Notes: generated by a model from the sequence alone, not told the origin. Numbered from the stretch's first letter, positions 1-10,810 are shown. The stretch is 64,000 nt of DNA from Trichopria drosophilae (GCA_030407085.1 CM059585.1:114751501-114815500); one strand, 5' to 3'. Made by a program: numbers and translations.

Positions 1-1165
1 AATGGTAGCACCGCTACCTCGCGTACACCGCGGGTTAATTGCCCCTTTGCAGTACGCACCTCGCATATACGCGAACTCACCCATCAGTTCCCGGATGTAC
101 GGCAGTGACTCTACCCAACGATCACCAGGTTGGAGGAAGGTTTGGATTTTCGATCAAAGCTATATCGTCGACTTTGAGGTCTTGTTTCGCGCTGTGCCAT
201 TTGGGCCGTTTCTGTAGAGTATGGAGATAGTCGGTATGCCATAGACGCCAGAACCTCTCGTTCATTTGTTGGATCAACTGCCAACGCTTTAACCGATTTC
301 GGTCAACATCTACCACAGAGGGCTCCGGTGGAGCGAGGAGAGGAGCTCCAACCAGAAAGTACCCTGGAGTCAGGTAACGAATATCGTCAGCATCGCATGA
401 AAGACTGGCAATAGGACGCAAATTGAGACAAGCCTCAATTTTACAAGTGAGTGTGATGAACTCTAATATGCTTATAATTTGGGTACCCACAACTCTTTTG
501 GCTCTCTTGAAGTTCGTGCCGTTGTCACTATTGACGAAGGACGGAGTGGCGCTTCGAGAAAGAAATCGGTCAAAAGCGCTTAGGAATACGGTGATCGTAT
601 AATCAACGACTACTGGTACACGTATAGCTCTTGTAACCATACACTCGAAAAGTGCAAAGTAGCATTTTCGGGTATGCTGTCCGCGACTGACGAATGACAT
701 GAGAACGAACGGGCCCGCATAGTCAATCCCCGTATGAGTAAATGGACGGGAGGGCTGAACTGGCGGTACAGGCAGTGGAGCCATTTTTTGAAGACTAAGA
801 GTCGCGCGTTGTGTTGCACAAGTCGTGCAATGGTGGACAATCGAGCGCAAGAGAACACGAGCTCGTAAGATGCAATATTTTTCATGAAGTACGCGCCACA
901 TCAGCGATGTACCTCCGTAATGTATTGATGTGCGTCTCACCTAATATCAAGGTCAGTATGTTGTGTTTCGCGAGCACAATCGAGTGTGCAAAATCTAGAG
1001 ATAGAAACGCGTTGTTCAATCAACCCCCGACACAGATAAGTCCGTCGCCATCGAGATACGTATCGAGTCACCTGAGTTTCCTTACTTTCGGCAAACTCTG
1101 ATCCTTCCGTAAGCGGGATAATTCCGCGGAAAAACAATCCTCCTGGATTCGTCATCCTCCAATGA
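1..1165 (-). pseudogene. BEL/Pao retrotransposon pol fragment: integrase region, decayed
   Basis: The minus strand reads as the C-terminal part of a BEL/Pao polyprotein in several shifted frames. From about 1165 down there is a spacer (QEDCFSAEL, LDTYLDGDGLICVGG), then an integrase zinc-binding region (SIVLAKHNILTLIL, HCTTCATQ), then the catalytic core with HTGIDYAGPF (first D) and NSDNGTNF (second D). After the second D the reading jumps to VVGTQ and IEACLNLRPI. The segment of roughly 70 residues that in relatives carries the GLWE catalytic glutamate is missing. The C-terminal domain follows (RFWRLWHTDYL, NLPPTW, VRTAKGQLTRG) with frameshifts and in-frame stops. The longest open piece is 122-940. 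No LTR, protease or reverse transcriptase is seen, so this is a fragment cut by the window start. The integrase would be inactive because one catalytic acid and the frame are lost. The superfamily call is firm; the clade is not resolved. Confidence 0.88.
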
Positions 1166-2910
1166 ATTTTTCGAAGAGATTTGAAACCTGTTTAAAATAA
1201 AAAATCCCATTGTACAGAACAGTACCACCGTTCGAGTAACTGACACGAAAACAAAGATGCATAATACGCGAGACATGGGAAAAGAGCAAAAAAACGATCG
1301 CGAAAAGAAGGAAAAGCGAATGGAAGATAAAACTCAGTTCTTACAGAGGTAGAAGAGGAGAAGACAACGAGAAACAAACCAAAAGAAAACAAATAGATCT
1401 TGTCTAGTGGAAAAATGCACATAAGAGAGACTTAATACGAACAGATAAGAGAAGGTACTAGTATACAAGAAGAGATAACTGAAGAACAAGAAAGAACATG
1501 AAGCATGAGAATGGGAAATGCAAGAGGCGGTGACGACGCATGAATGAAGAAGGGGAATGACATGGAAAAGGACAGAAAGCATGACGTAACGACAAAATGT
1601 GAAACTGAGAATTAGATTCGTGAGCCAAGTTGCGGATGTAAACAATGACGTAAAATACGACCTAAACTCGTTGTACAGGTATTCTTGGACTGGTCGAAGA
1701 AATGTTAAGATATGATGCAACATACTGATAATGTAGTGCGATGTACAAAGTGATAAGACATTACATGTTACAACTCGTAATAATAAATAAATCTGCAAGT
1801 GTATTAAACTAAGCGGGATGTTCTTCCGATGCATCTGACCCTTAGATGTATCCACCGGAAAAAATTAGTACATTTTGCAACTATGAAGCAAATTATTATA
1901 TTTGCCCTGATATCCATTTTTGCTCCCCAAGGAGAGAAATTGCTATTTGGCTCCCACGTTGTAAGGAGCAAAATAGTATTTTGCGCTCAGAGTATGATAG
2001 ATTATGTACAAAGGACATGATCAATGTTCCATTCCAAATATTTAAAAGTTAATTTGGATGTCACTATAATCATAAACAGTAGGTTTTTCACGATTTTATA
2101 TTTTCCGGCCTAGGCCTTATATTTAGTACTTTGCGGTCTCTAGACGATACGCGAAATTTCATTTTACCGCCTACGGATAAATAACTTATTTTGTTTCTCA
2201 ATTACTGAATATTTGAATATTTACTGAGATTAATATACTATTTTTCATAAAGTAAAAAAGTTATTATTTATACATATAATTTTATATCTAATATGTTTAT
2301 GAGAAATCTCAACGAAAAATATGCAGCAATAGTGTTGGCTCAGCAAACACCTATTTTGTTCCATAGTCGTACAACGTACTATTGGATTTGAATGAAGTTA
2401 AAATATAAATTATATAAATTATACAAAAACCGATGTAAATAATAAAAGGTCAAGAAGAGACCGAAATGTATTTATTAATACAACATAAAAATCAAATATT
2501 TATCTATTTTTATAACTTTGGGTAGTAAAAAATTCATAAATTTGGACGATTTTCCATTGAAACTCGACTAATGAAATGTAATGAAATTTTCATTTTTGTA
2601 TCAACACGCGTAAAAATAACAAAAGATGTTTTGTTTCCATTTACTAAATATGCTCGATATATAATAATTCCAACATTGGGAGACAAAACCCATATTAACA
2701 TTTGCTTCTTAATTATTTATATACCGCTGATAGAATCAATAGTTCTGTCGGGGTAATACCATTAAATCCGCTAATTACTTTTTTCCATCTTCTTGAGGTT
2801 CATATCTTCAAAGAAAACTTGTACAATTTTTTTGGTGGTCCTTTTTTTTAGGTCCGCTTTAACGTCTGGTTAAGATTTTGTTTTTAAATAGTACATACAT
2901 GTACGGTAAG

Positions 2911-2944
2911 TTAGTGATAACTCCACGAACACAATTATCACTAA
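2911..2944. repeat. Short hairpin, 10-bp arms
   Basis: TTAGTGATAA at 2911-2920 is repeated inverted as TTATCACTAA at 2935-2944. It may be a remnant of element termini; no function is inferred. Confidence 0.6.
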
Positions 2945-3012
2945 TCCACGAGAGTATTATAATATACAATTTTTTTAAACACTCGCGGAAAGGTCTAGTT
3001 TGACGAAAACCC

Positions 3013-3066
3013 TGCGGTAATATCCATAAGCATACAGTTTTCCTTGCGATAACGGATATTACCGCA
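3013..3066. repeat. Short hairpin, 13-bp perfect arms
   Basis: TGCGGTAATATCC at 3013-3025 is matched by GGATATTACCGCA at 3054-3066, with a loop of about 28 bases. It could be a small MITE remnant. Confidence 0.65.
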
Positions 3067-3879
3067 CAGTCTTGAATTCAATTTTCTACATTGCAGCTTC
3101 TGTAATATTCGTGGTTGTTGGTCATGTTCACGACACTTATTTATCAATGACAAATTCTAAATAAACAAATTGATATTCTTGAGCGTCTTCTGCTGCTACT
3201 TCTGAATTATCCCATTGCAGGTCCTCGCCATCCTCTCTGAATTGAATTGCAGCTTCTTCAGCTGGTTAAGATAACTCCTGCCTGCTTTGTTGAAAATTTC
3301 TGGGCTAGCACCGTACCCGAAAAGTCCCCTAAGGGACTCCTACTCTTCCAGAGCCTGACGTTGTATTCGGCTCTGCTCATCATTTTGGACTATGATGATA
3401 TAAAACTAAACACAAACTAATGAGATCTAAAAGCAACATCACGTCATGTATATTGCCGTCAGCTGCTACCGGCCTGCCCCTTCCTACTCTGCGTTAACAG
3501 GGATCATTGGTGGCAATTAGTACCTTTCGAAAATCCCTCACTTATATATAAGACAAAGCAATGGAAAAACTTACCTAACACATCCTAAATTTCCATTGAA
3601 ACGCATTAATGTTTTCAACGATTCCGAGATACGTTGATGATAATTAAAATAAATAAAAAGCAATTTTAAAAGATTTTTTATTTTTCAACTGAATATTTTC
3701 TGCGTATTAATACACGTTTTAATCTTTGAATTCAATAAAACAACTTTAGGCTTATAAATAAAAAATAAGATAATTCTTCCTTATTCGACAGAAAGACTTT
3801 AAGTTAAAATATTGAAATTGTTTACGAAAATTAGCAGTTTTATTTTTAAGTAATTCGTTATGTTGTTTACAAGGCGGAA

Positions 3880-4310
3880 ATCGACTTATGGCCGCTGCTG
3901 TACTTGGTGTAGGTTTCTGCAGTTTCCGACCTACTCGAAAAATGTGAGTATGGCGCCATCTAAGTCAATCTGCAGCTCTCGCTATACCGACGTACAGAGG
4001 CTCTAGCGGCCAGGGTTTGATTCCGGCGTTCGTAGTTTTGACTACAAGGCTCGATCGTCGAATCAAAATTCCGCCTGGTTGAATTTTTTTACGAGGTTCA
4101 ACCAGGGCTGCGGTTCTGACTACAGGGCCCCAGGCCGTCCGGTCCTTGTTTGGTCGGTATAAGGGCCAATAAGCCTCAGAGGGCAGAAAGCACCGGAATA
4201 TACATAAAAAAATAGTCGGTAACTTTATGAAGGTAACGTTATACAGACCACACGAACAGATGGGAGCACTCTACCTTCGGCCACGTGACGATTAGAGGTT
4301 ATGAAATCTT
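3880..4310. repeat. GC-richer repeat-like block with a B-box-like motif
   Basis: This block stands out from the AT-rich surroundings. It holds GGTTTGATTCC near 4015, close to the RNA polymerase III B-box consensus, and short internal inversions around GACTACAAGG and GACTACAGGG. It could be a tRNA-derived SINE remnant, but no convincing A-box or tail was found. Confidence 0.3.
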
Positions 4311-4468
4311 TCATCTTTTACCTTCTTCTCACTGAACGGTTATTACTTGTCAAAATTCTGCAATAAAATAATGGCCGTGGACACATAAATTCAAAAAAAG
4401 TCTTTTTATTAAGACCAAGTAAATCTGTACATCTTTATACTCACAGGAAACGGAACTTCTTCCCGATA

Positions 4469-4936
4469 TTAGTGAAACAAATTAATATACGTGATCACAA
4501 TCATTAACATTAATAATTTTTTATATGATGTGTGGTTTCTTCGACAGTAGATTAAAATATGTAATGTAACTTTCTTGTCAATTTTTTGTGACATGGCTGC
4601 GATAATAGATTCTTGCAAATCTTTTAGTTGGCCTTCCATTGCAAGATCTCGTTGACCAAAAGTTAGAACAGGCTCCTTTAATACTGCTGTGTTAGTAGAA
4701 TGTTTTTTTGATGGCAAACTATTCGTGTCTGACGATGGAGAAGTTTCGGGAGAGCAAGCGCGTTTCGTGCGTGGAAAGAAGTCCGAAATAGGCTTAGTTT
4801 GCGAGCCCCTGTATGCAAGCCATTTAGATGGATTCGAGGCCAGGGAAAAATCCTTACACTTTTGTTTGAAAAATTTTCCCCGAAAATGCACTTCCGCTGA
4901 GATATTTAGGCGTTTCCATACTTTTGGATCACCCTG
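4469..4936 (-). mobile_element. Terminus of a foldback/mariner-like element with an unidentified open frame
   Basis: Read on the minus strand from 4936, the sequence begins CAGGGTGATCCAAAAGTATG and is bordered by TATA. Over about 60 bases it resembles the end of the foldback element at 40426 (CAGGGTCATCGAAAAGTATC), so both belong to one terminal-repeat family. An open frame of about 140 codons follows (4891 to 4469). It encodes a basic, Ser/Pro-rich segment (ISDFFPRTKRACSPETSP) and a helical stretch (GQLKDLQESIIAAMSQ). Its apparent start is GTG, not ATG, so translation from there is unlikely in a eukaryote. The frame could be an N-terminal or gag-like piece picked up by the element. I do not recognise the product. 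The opposite end was not found. Confidence 0.5.
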
Positions 4937-5599
4937 TATATTACTTTTATGACTTTATTATTTTTATGAACTTTCCGATTTGTACGGCATTCACTTTTCA
5001 TAGATAATTGCATTAAATTCAAATGAATTATCTGAATGGCGTATAAAAAAATATCGTACTAACAATCACCGTACAATACATTTCGTTACATGGATTTTTC
5101 TGGAGTTTTATTCCTCGTACTGACTTTTGGACCTACAAAAATATACGGCATTTGAGAAAATGTTATCTATGGATGAAATACTTTCAAAATACATTGATTT
5201 TATGTTGTGTTAAATCATCCCTCGGACCACGGAAAAAGGGGGGGGGGGGTTGCAACCCTCGCATGATTTTTTGTACGGCGTTATGGAATTATGGATTAGA
5301 AGAGGTATTGAAACTGCATGGAACTGATGCCGTACACAATTGAATGACCAAATTTACCCTAAATATCACCAGAGAGTAAACAAATTTTCAGTCTTTGTGG
5401 CGCACTACATTTGTACGAGACTGCGTCTTTTCTCATTATTTTCCATGGATCTACTGATGGTAAGAATGCCGTACAAAACTACATGACCAAAATGAACTTA
5501 CTCTACCTGTGCTTTTGAAATCTCACCTACATTCAGTTGGACAGCTTACAAGTGATGGCATAGTGCTGAATCTTATTATTTTATACCCTTATATCATTC
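4937..5599. other. Degenerate repeats, no gene
   Basis: Near-copies of a unit containing TGCCGTACA..A..TGACCAAA occur near 5328 and 5470, about 140 bases apart, with more GTACGGC variants nearby. There is a run of ten G residues at about 5239-5248. No coding signal is seen. Confidence 0.45.
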
Positions 5600-6001
5600 T
5601 ATGTAGGTCTTCTGATGGTTCAAATGACCTATCATTTTTTGACACGGGCCTGAAGTCTATAAGTAGTTCAACTGGTGCTGGAGGCAATAATGTTCTTACG
5701 GGCTCCAGGATTTCATTTTCAAGCATGCAGCCCTATTCTTGAGGTTCTAACTCCTTCCCTAACACGTTCGAATCTGGTAGCAGACAGTTGTTGGTGGCAT
5801 TGTTGACAATTGTACAGGTTTATTTAGTTTCGTTAATTTGATAAAATGCGTGTAGCGGAAATGATCATTGTTGTTCTCAGATTTTGGAGCATTATATAAT
5901 GCCAACAAGAAACGCACTCCATTTTCAAATAATGTTTGAACGTCCGAGTTTTGTTGTTGAAATACTTCCACCATTTTAACCAAATTGGGAATTTTCTCCA
6001 A
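5600..6001 (-). pseudogene. C-terminal fragment of an uncharacterised multi-domain repeat protein
   Basis: The minus strand encodes FLLALYNAPKSENNNDHFRY, then FIKLTKLNKPVQLSTMPPTT, and after a frameshift NEILEPVRTLLPPAPVELL. I recognise these as the C-terminal signature of a large protein family that recurs in many invertebrate genomes, where a segment of the type FIKxTRLNKPVxLSSLPPT is followed by LLPPAPExLL and a cysteine-rich tail. The cysteine-rich tail is not seen here, and the region before 6001 is lost to other sequence. The same family's N-terminal and central pieces lie at 9003-10275 and 7904-8701, so all three probably come from one insertion or gene copy. The biochemical function of the family is unknown to me. 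Confidence 0.7.
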
Positions 6002-6368
6002 CTAATAACAGTTTTTTCGTGGGGACGGCAGTCCCAGAAGGCACCCCAATTTGGGGGAAAGCATTTACTCTATTTGACTGCAAAATCCAAGCTTATATGA
6101 AATTAATTTATATGTGGATTTAGACACAGCCTTACTAATAATAGCATATTATGTAACATGACAAGTATCACGAGATCTACAATATCCGAGATATACAAAT
6201 CGGGTAAAAGCCTGGTCCGACGATTCCACTAACCTAGTGAATCTATTGTGATGAGTACATGCGGCTGGAGGAACACCTTGCCTCTACAATTCGAGTGCAC
6301 TATAGGTGACTGTCCAGTCCACTTGTGCTGTCGTCATCCATTCCAGAAAGTAGCAGTGGGCCATCTTT

Positions 6369-6460
6369 GTCGGCGAGATGGTCGTGCAGGTTAAGGCGTC
6401 AGTCTAAGTCCGCCCAAACTGAACGTCGCGAAGGTCCGGAAGTCGAATCCCCGTTCGTGC
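6369..6460 (+). repeat. tRNA-Ser/Leu-like sequence, probable SINE head or tRNA pseudogene
   Basis: TGGTCGTGCAGGTTAAGGCG matches the type-II tRNA A-box, and about 50 bases later GGAAGTCGAATCCCC matches a slightly damaged B-box. The spacing allows a variable arm as in tRNA-Ser/Leu. The acceptor ends do not pair well, so it is not a working tRNA. It may be the promoter head of a SINE whose tail is the block at 6960-7130. Confidence 0.5.
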
Positions 6461-6505
6461 AATTTTCTCTGCTTATGTCCAGTGTGGAATAGCCGGGGAA
6501 CCTTG

Positions 6506-6882
6506 CTGCACTGAGAGACTTTTCGTAGGTATATCGTATCTAGAGCAGTACACAGACCATACCTTAATATTAAGACAACAGAGGCGCTACTTGTAGTTGG
6601 AATATCGTACGTAACTATAGAATGTCTGATATACTTCGCTGGGGTATAGCTGCTGTACGAAAACAGGAGATAAAAGCATATACAGCAGTGTAATAGATGT
6701 GCTAACAACGAGAGTGCTGCCGCGCCCTTGTGAATGGACAGGAACTAAACGTCTGGGGTATAAAATTCATACGAAAATGTCGACTAGATTCATACCAATC
6801 ACACGTATGGAATTCAGAGTCGGTTTAGTGTTGCTGCCAACCTCGAGAATACATAACCCTTACGAAAAGTCTCTCAGTGTGG
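6506..6882. repeat. Inverted repeat, about 28-bp arms
   Basis: CACTGAGAGACTTTTCGTA near 6513 is matched inverted by TACGAAAAGTCTCTCAGTG near 6861. The arms enclose about 330 bases and lie between the tRNA-like head and the GC-rich tail. Confidence 0.6.
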
Positions 6883-6959
6883 GCGAAGATACGAATTTGG
6901 GACCGCTGCCGACCCCCGTCGGCAGTTATCGGTACCGTCAGCGTCGTACTCGATATGGC

Positions 6960-7130
6960 ACAGACCGCCGAATCTGCTGGTGGTACCGATATTGGGGTAG
7001 GGGGAACTGGATCTGGGTGTGTGTTGTGTTGAATGTTTGCCTAGGTCTATCTTGTACCGTCCTGTCTATGTCCTGTACCCGAGAGCCGACCCGCAAATAG
7101 ACTAATAATTGTCATTAACGCGGGGGAAAA
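6960..7130 (+). repeat. Retroelement 3' tail, copy 1
   Basis: This block ends with CGAGAGCCGACCCGC, AATAGACTAA, TGTCATTAA and GCGGGGGAAAATTACC. The same series closes the block at 12100-12310, where it is followed by poly(A). Shared 3' tails with divergent upstream sequence are typical of LINEs or SINEs. This copy has no poly(A). The open frame 6699-7100 ending in REPTRK is not convincing as a protein. Confidence 0.6.
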
Positions 7131-7766
7131 TTACCTGTCCTTTGTCCTTTTATATTATGTAACATGGAACTAAAACTATACAACCTGTCCAAGTGTACAA
7201 AACTGTAAACTCGTCTGTGCCTCGTACCGGGAACACCATTCCCGGACCAGAATTTGTTCCACGTTACATACGATATTTTCTGTAACAGGAGTATGGTTTC
7301 CGAGGTTATGTGCGTAACGTGTTTTGAGTGCTTTATGGTAGACGGACGATAAAGTAAGGTTGCATACGCATAGATACATAATGTGTACATTATCATCCTC
7401 GGACTATAAAGTAGCCGCCCATCCATTATAACTGATTTCAGGTCCTTAAAACATGCATAAAATGTCGAGGAAACCGAACTCCTGTTAAATAAAAAATAAT
7501 ACTTGTACCACATTTATATATTACGACTTTAAGAATAAAATATTTTTACACTTAATTTTAACACAATTTTAATTACAAATCTACAATCACTTATATCAGT
7601 ATCGAGGCAATGCACAAAAATTACATTTTATGGAAAATAAAGCATTTTTATATCAATTTAAGATTTCATTATAAAATGAATGATGCTGTGGTGGGATTAA
7701 ACCCTTCGATACCATCGTTTTTAGGTTTTTCTTTTTTCTGTAAGACAAAGGAAATCTCCGTGGTGT

Positions 7767-7822
7767 GCTCATCGTCATCCTCATCGTCGTCCTCATCATT
7801 GTAATCGTCGTCATTGTCGTTG

Positions 7823-7854
<32 letters not shown>

Positions 7855-7903
7855 GTCGTCGTCGTCGTCGTCGTCATACTCGTTATCATCATCATTATAA
7901 TTG
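7767..7903 (+). repeat. TCG/TCA trinucleotide microsatellite, left member of an inverted pair
   Basis: The tract is rich in CGT/TCG/TCA triplets and ends with TCGTTATCATCATCATTATA plus ATTG at 7903. The last part is repeated inverted at 8932-8970, followed there by the complementary ACG/GAC tract. The pair brackets the inverted coding block at 7904-8931. Long open frames of Ser, Val or Asp here are artefacts of the repeat. Confidence 0.9.
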
Positions 7904-8701
7904 AATGGACGCAATATTTTGAAATGGGTATCATTAGCCCTAGATATCATACGTGTTGAGAGACTAGGACTTTTTAAAGCACATTTGGATGCAGTGCGGA
8001 AAATGCTGTCGTATTTTCATGCGGGTGACCATTTAATATATGCGAAATCAGCTTATTTGTACCTTCAAGATATGATAAAACTGGAGGAGACAATGGATAA
8101 ACAGGCTTTTCAGCACTTTAAAAACGGATTCTTTACTGCAAAACGAACAAAAAAATGTAATTCTGGTACATGAATAAACATGGTAATCGAGAAAAGTCTT
8201 ATGATATCTCTGAAGACAGAAGGAGGAGTATCTCGAGGCCGAAGTACCCAAGAAAATGTTCTATGCATGTGGGTATATGCTATTTATGCCACGAATACAA
8301 GTTGCGAAGAAACTGAACGGTTTTGTAACATTTCTTGCGATTATGTAGACCAACAAGTTGATGCTAGAGATTCACGAATAAAAAGGGATAATATTGATGT
8401 TAATAAACTGCTTGATTGGTTTACGCTTCATAACCCCTTTCCAATTACGAATCAGTTGGTATCCTTAGCTTCAGGAATCGTTGGAAATGACCAAATTAAT
8501 TGTGACAGAGCCCATGAACTCGGATTGCAATCTGTGGAAACAATAACAGGTTTAAACTTTCATGAGATAAAGTTAAAACGCGTCAATAAGAATCTGCCGC
8601 TTTCAGCCGATAACAAATCTGTCAATATTAATGATTGTAAAGTCTCTGTAGTTCCATTGTTAGGTACTTTTCCAACGAATAACTGTAAGCAAAAAATTTG
8701 A
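7904..8701 (+). pseudogene. Central fragment of the same uncharacterised protein family, in inverted orientation
   Basis: The plus strand reads WTQYFEM, a one-base frameshift, then VSLALDIIRVERLGLFKAHL, AYLYLQDMIKLEETMD, a break near 8175, and an open frame at 8180-8701 with GGVSRGRSTQENVLCMWVYA, QQVDARDSRIKRDN, HNPFPITNQLVSLASGIVG and LNFHEIKLKRVNKNLPL. These follow, in order, the family pattern I know as FHAxGHxxYAKSAHLYLQxM, GGLTxGRGxxxSVLxKWV, HNPFPxxxxLxSxSxGxxG and NxxxVKLKRxxxxxPL. The neighbouring N-terminal and C-terminal pieces lie on the minus strand, so this block has been flipped in place. It carries at least two disruptions and is dead. Confidence 0.72.
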
Positions 8702-8931
8702 AAGTAATCTACAAGAATATATCGACGCACGATACGGAGACTAGGATATCTCAAATCTGACACGAAGACTAGGATTCGGCGTTAAGGCACGAAAACTTGG
8801 ATAAGTGAACGTTTGCATCGAATACTAGGAATTTTCTTTTTTCGACACGAAGCCTAGGTCGTTTCAATGTCGGCGCGAAGAAAAGTTTTTTCCATGTCTT
8901 CAGCGCGAAAAACATGATATTTCGTATTTCA

Positions 8932-9000
8932 CAATTATAATGATGATGATAACGAGGATGACGACGACGACGACAACGACGACGACGACAACGACGAAAA
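8932..9000 (-). repeat. GAC/ACG trinucleotide microsatellite, right member of an inverted pair
   Basis: CAATTATAATGATGATGATA at 8932-8951, then a GACGACGACAAC tract to about 9000. It is the reverse complement of the tract ending at 7903, with one mismatch over the first 35 or so bases. Confidence 0.88.
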
Positions 9001-9002
9001 TT

Positions 9003-10275
9003 GATCAATTAACGAGTTGGAGTTATTCAACATTTTTCCTTCAAAATTTTCGTAGGAAACATCGCGACTAGTTATCTGTTCAATTAACTCATCGAACGCA
9101 CAACCTTCAATCTAATAATCTTCATTGATAATGCAAGTCGTAATAATGTGGCCTCTGATAGTTCTTGCATAAGCGTGATTCAACATTTTGTCGACAGAAT
9201 TTGTAGCATATATTTTCCTTAAAGCTTCCTTGAGACCACTACTGTTATTTATATCCTATGCATAGTTTGACAACTGTTTTAGACAAATCTGAGTTTGCAT
9301 CTGACCCAGCAATCGTTTCACGTGCTTTGGAGTACAGGGGTTGATCAAATGTAATTACGCACGTTTTTTGATGATGTGACTTGGCAATATTTATAGCACA
9401 ATATAAAGTGGTATAAATTGTATCTAAATTACTGGAAGGATGATCAATGAAAGGTAGAAATATAACCTGAGACCATTCCACCCTGGTAACGGTGAAAGAT
9501 TCTTCCACTTTCCGTATAACCACAAAAAATCAACTGCATTAATTTTGTATCAATTAGTACTTGATCATCATGTAGATTTTGGAATTGAATCTTGCTGTAC
9601 CTATGTACATTTGGCTTTTCGTATGCTAAAAGAGATACATGTGATATTGCTGCCAACTCTTTTGCACTTCGTTTAGTTGTACATCTTTTTATGCGATCAT
9701 CATAAATTACAGCATCTTTTGGAGTAACTATTTTTATCATTCCCATAACGTGAAGAGTATTATTACCGTCAAGAGTACTTACATTAATATCTGCACTGTA
9801 TCCAACATATTGTACCAACGCACCTTAGTCTGACGGTAAAATATGAGGTTGTGGATGGTAAACTGCTGAAACGTCATATTGTACAGTATTACTATATGGA
9901 GCAGCAAATCCCAAAGTTGATAAAACATCCAATAATTTTTTAGATCCATATCTTCTGTGAAGAAATACAGATATGCCTAATAGTAACTGTGATGAAAATA
10001 ACCATTCTCGTATCGAAGCCATTATTGCATGACTGATAGATGTGCATTTCATTTTTAAATGATCCACTTGTCCTTTTCTATTTTTTAATATAATTTCTTC
10101 CGAAAAATGTAATGTTTTTGGTATTTCTTCATTAATACCATCTAGCATTTTATTCGGTGGTGAATACGTCTTAGTTTCAACTACAGATGATCTAATATCT
10201 TCCCCTAATAATTGCGGCAGCAGCTTCTACAATCCGTAAACGTTCTCCTGCAGGAGTGCTCTTTTTTGTTTTCGT
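9003..10275 (-). pseudogene. N-terminal fragment of the uncharacterised protein family
   Basis: Reading the minus strand from 10275: STPAGERLRIVEAAAAIIRG; then an open frame 10148-9825 with KMKCTSISHAIMASIREWLF and YGSKKLLDVLSTLGFAAPYS; then 9818-9444 with FCGYTESGRIF; then 9523-9245 with VEWSQVIFLPFIDHPSSNLD and HQKTCVITFDQPLYSKAREI-like residues (ARETIAGSDANSDL). After a frame change comes SGLKEALRKIYATNSVDKML and HAYARTIRGH. These match a conserved series in many arthropod and cnidarian proteins of unknown function (MPxIDxxPxxxxxIYTTL, ITFDQPLxxKA, ANSDL, GSGLKExLxxIYA). Several frameshifts and stops are present. The reading stops at the trinucleotide tract, exactly where the flipped central block begins. 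Confidence 0.72.
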
Positions 10276-10344
10276 ATACCAAGCTTCCGATAATATATTA
10301 ATCTAAAAATCTAACTTTAATCATAATTGTTTTTGTATATTCGT

Positions 10345-10810
10345 TTTTGATTTTGAGAATTTCTGCTGTTTTCTAGGCTTAACAAATATGCTTGCTCCAT
10401 TCATTTTTAGTGGTGGTAATGTTGTAATGTCTAATTTTAATGCTCGTACATATGATCATGCTTTCCTTTCGTAGTTTTGTATTTGTTGTTTTAATATATC
10501 ATTTTTATCTTTCAGTTCGTCATTTGGACTTTTTAGAATAAGATTTTTATCTCTTAGTTCGCCATTTAAGGTTTTAATTTGGTCATATTCAATGGCAATG
10601 TTTATCGGACCTTTATCTACAGTTTCACGATTTAACATGTTTGTTTCGGAATCTCTTTTTGATAATTCGTCATAATTTAGTTTAAGTGAATTATAGTGCG
10701 TTTTTGCAGTATTATATTTAATTTCAAGTGTTTTGTAAGCTGCTGTAATTTACTGTAAATCATCCTTTAATTTTGCCAGTATTATTCTTGCGTCTTATCC
10801 TTGATCTGTT
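10345..10810 (-). pseudogene. Coiled-coil N-terminal extension, broken
   Basis: The minus strand reads ARIILAKLKDDLQ, a stop, YKTLEIKYNTAKTHYNSLKL, then an open frame 10638-10456 (INIAIEYDQIKTLNGELRDK, NDELKDKNDILKQQIQNYER) and, past a stop, MNGASIFVKPRKQQKFSKSK. The heptad-like spacing of Leu/Ile with Asn/Lys/Glu suggests a coiled coil. It lies directly upstream of the family N-terminus at 10275 on the same strand, so it may be that protein's first region or a separate upstream gene piece. Confidence 0.45.

Larger units (their letters stand above)
1166..3879. other. AT-rich intergenic sequence, no gene seen
   Basis: The 173-codon minus-strand open frame at 1334-1855 is a pyrimidine-rich run of Leu, Phe and Ser without recognisable motifs, so I do not call it. 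The remainder is AT-rich sequence with two short perfect hairpins, listed separately. Confidence 0.6.

Noticed and set aside
1334..1855. 173-codon minus-strand open frame
   Set aside because: Leu/Phe/Ser/Tyr-rich product of a purine-rich opposite strand, with no motif and no homologous neighbours.
6369..6460. Functional tRNA-Ser/Leu gene
   Set aside because: The A- and B-box are recognisable, but the acceptor ends do not pair and no convincing anticodon stem forms.
6699..7100. 133-codon plus frame in the SINE-like block
   Set aside because: Cys/Trp/Arg-rich and no motif. The matching block at 12.1 kb does not preserve the frame beyond the last residues.
7653..7959. Frames encoding runs of Ser, Val, Thr or Asp
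   Set aside because: Direct translations of the trinucleotide microsatellite.
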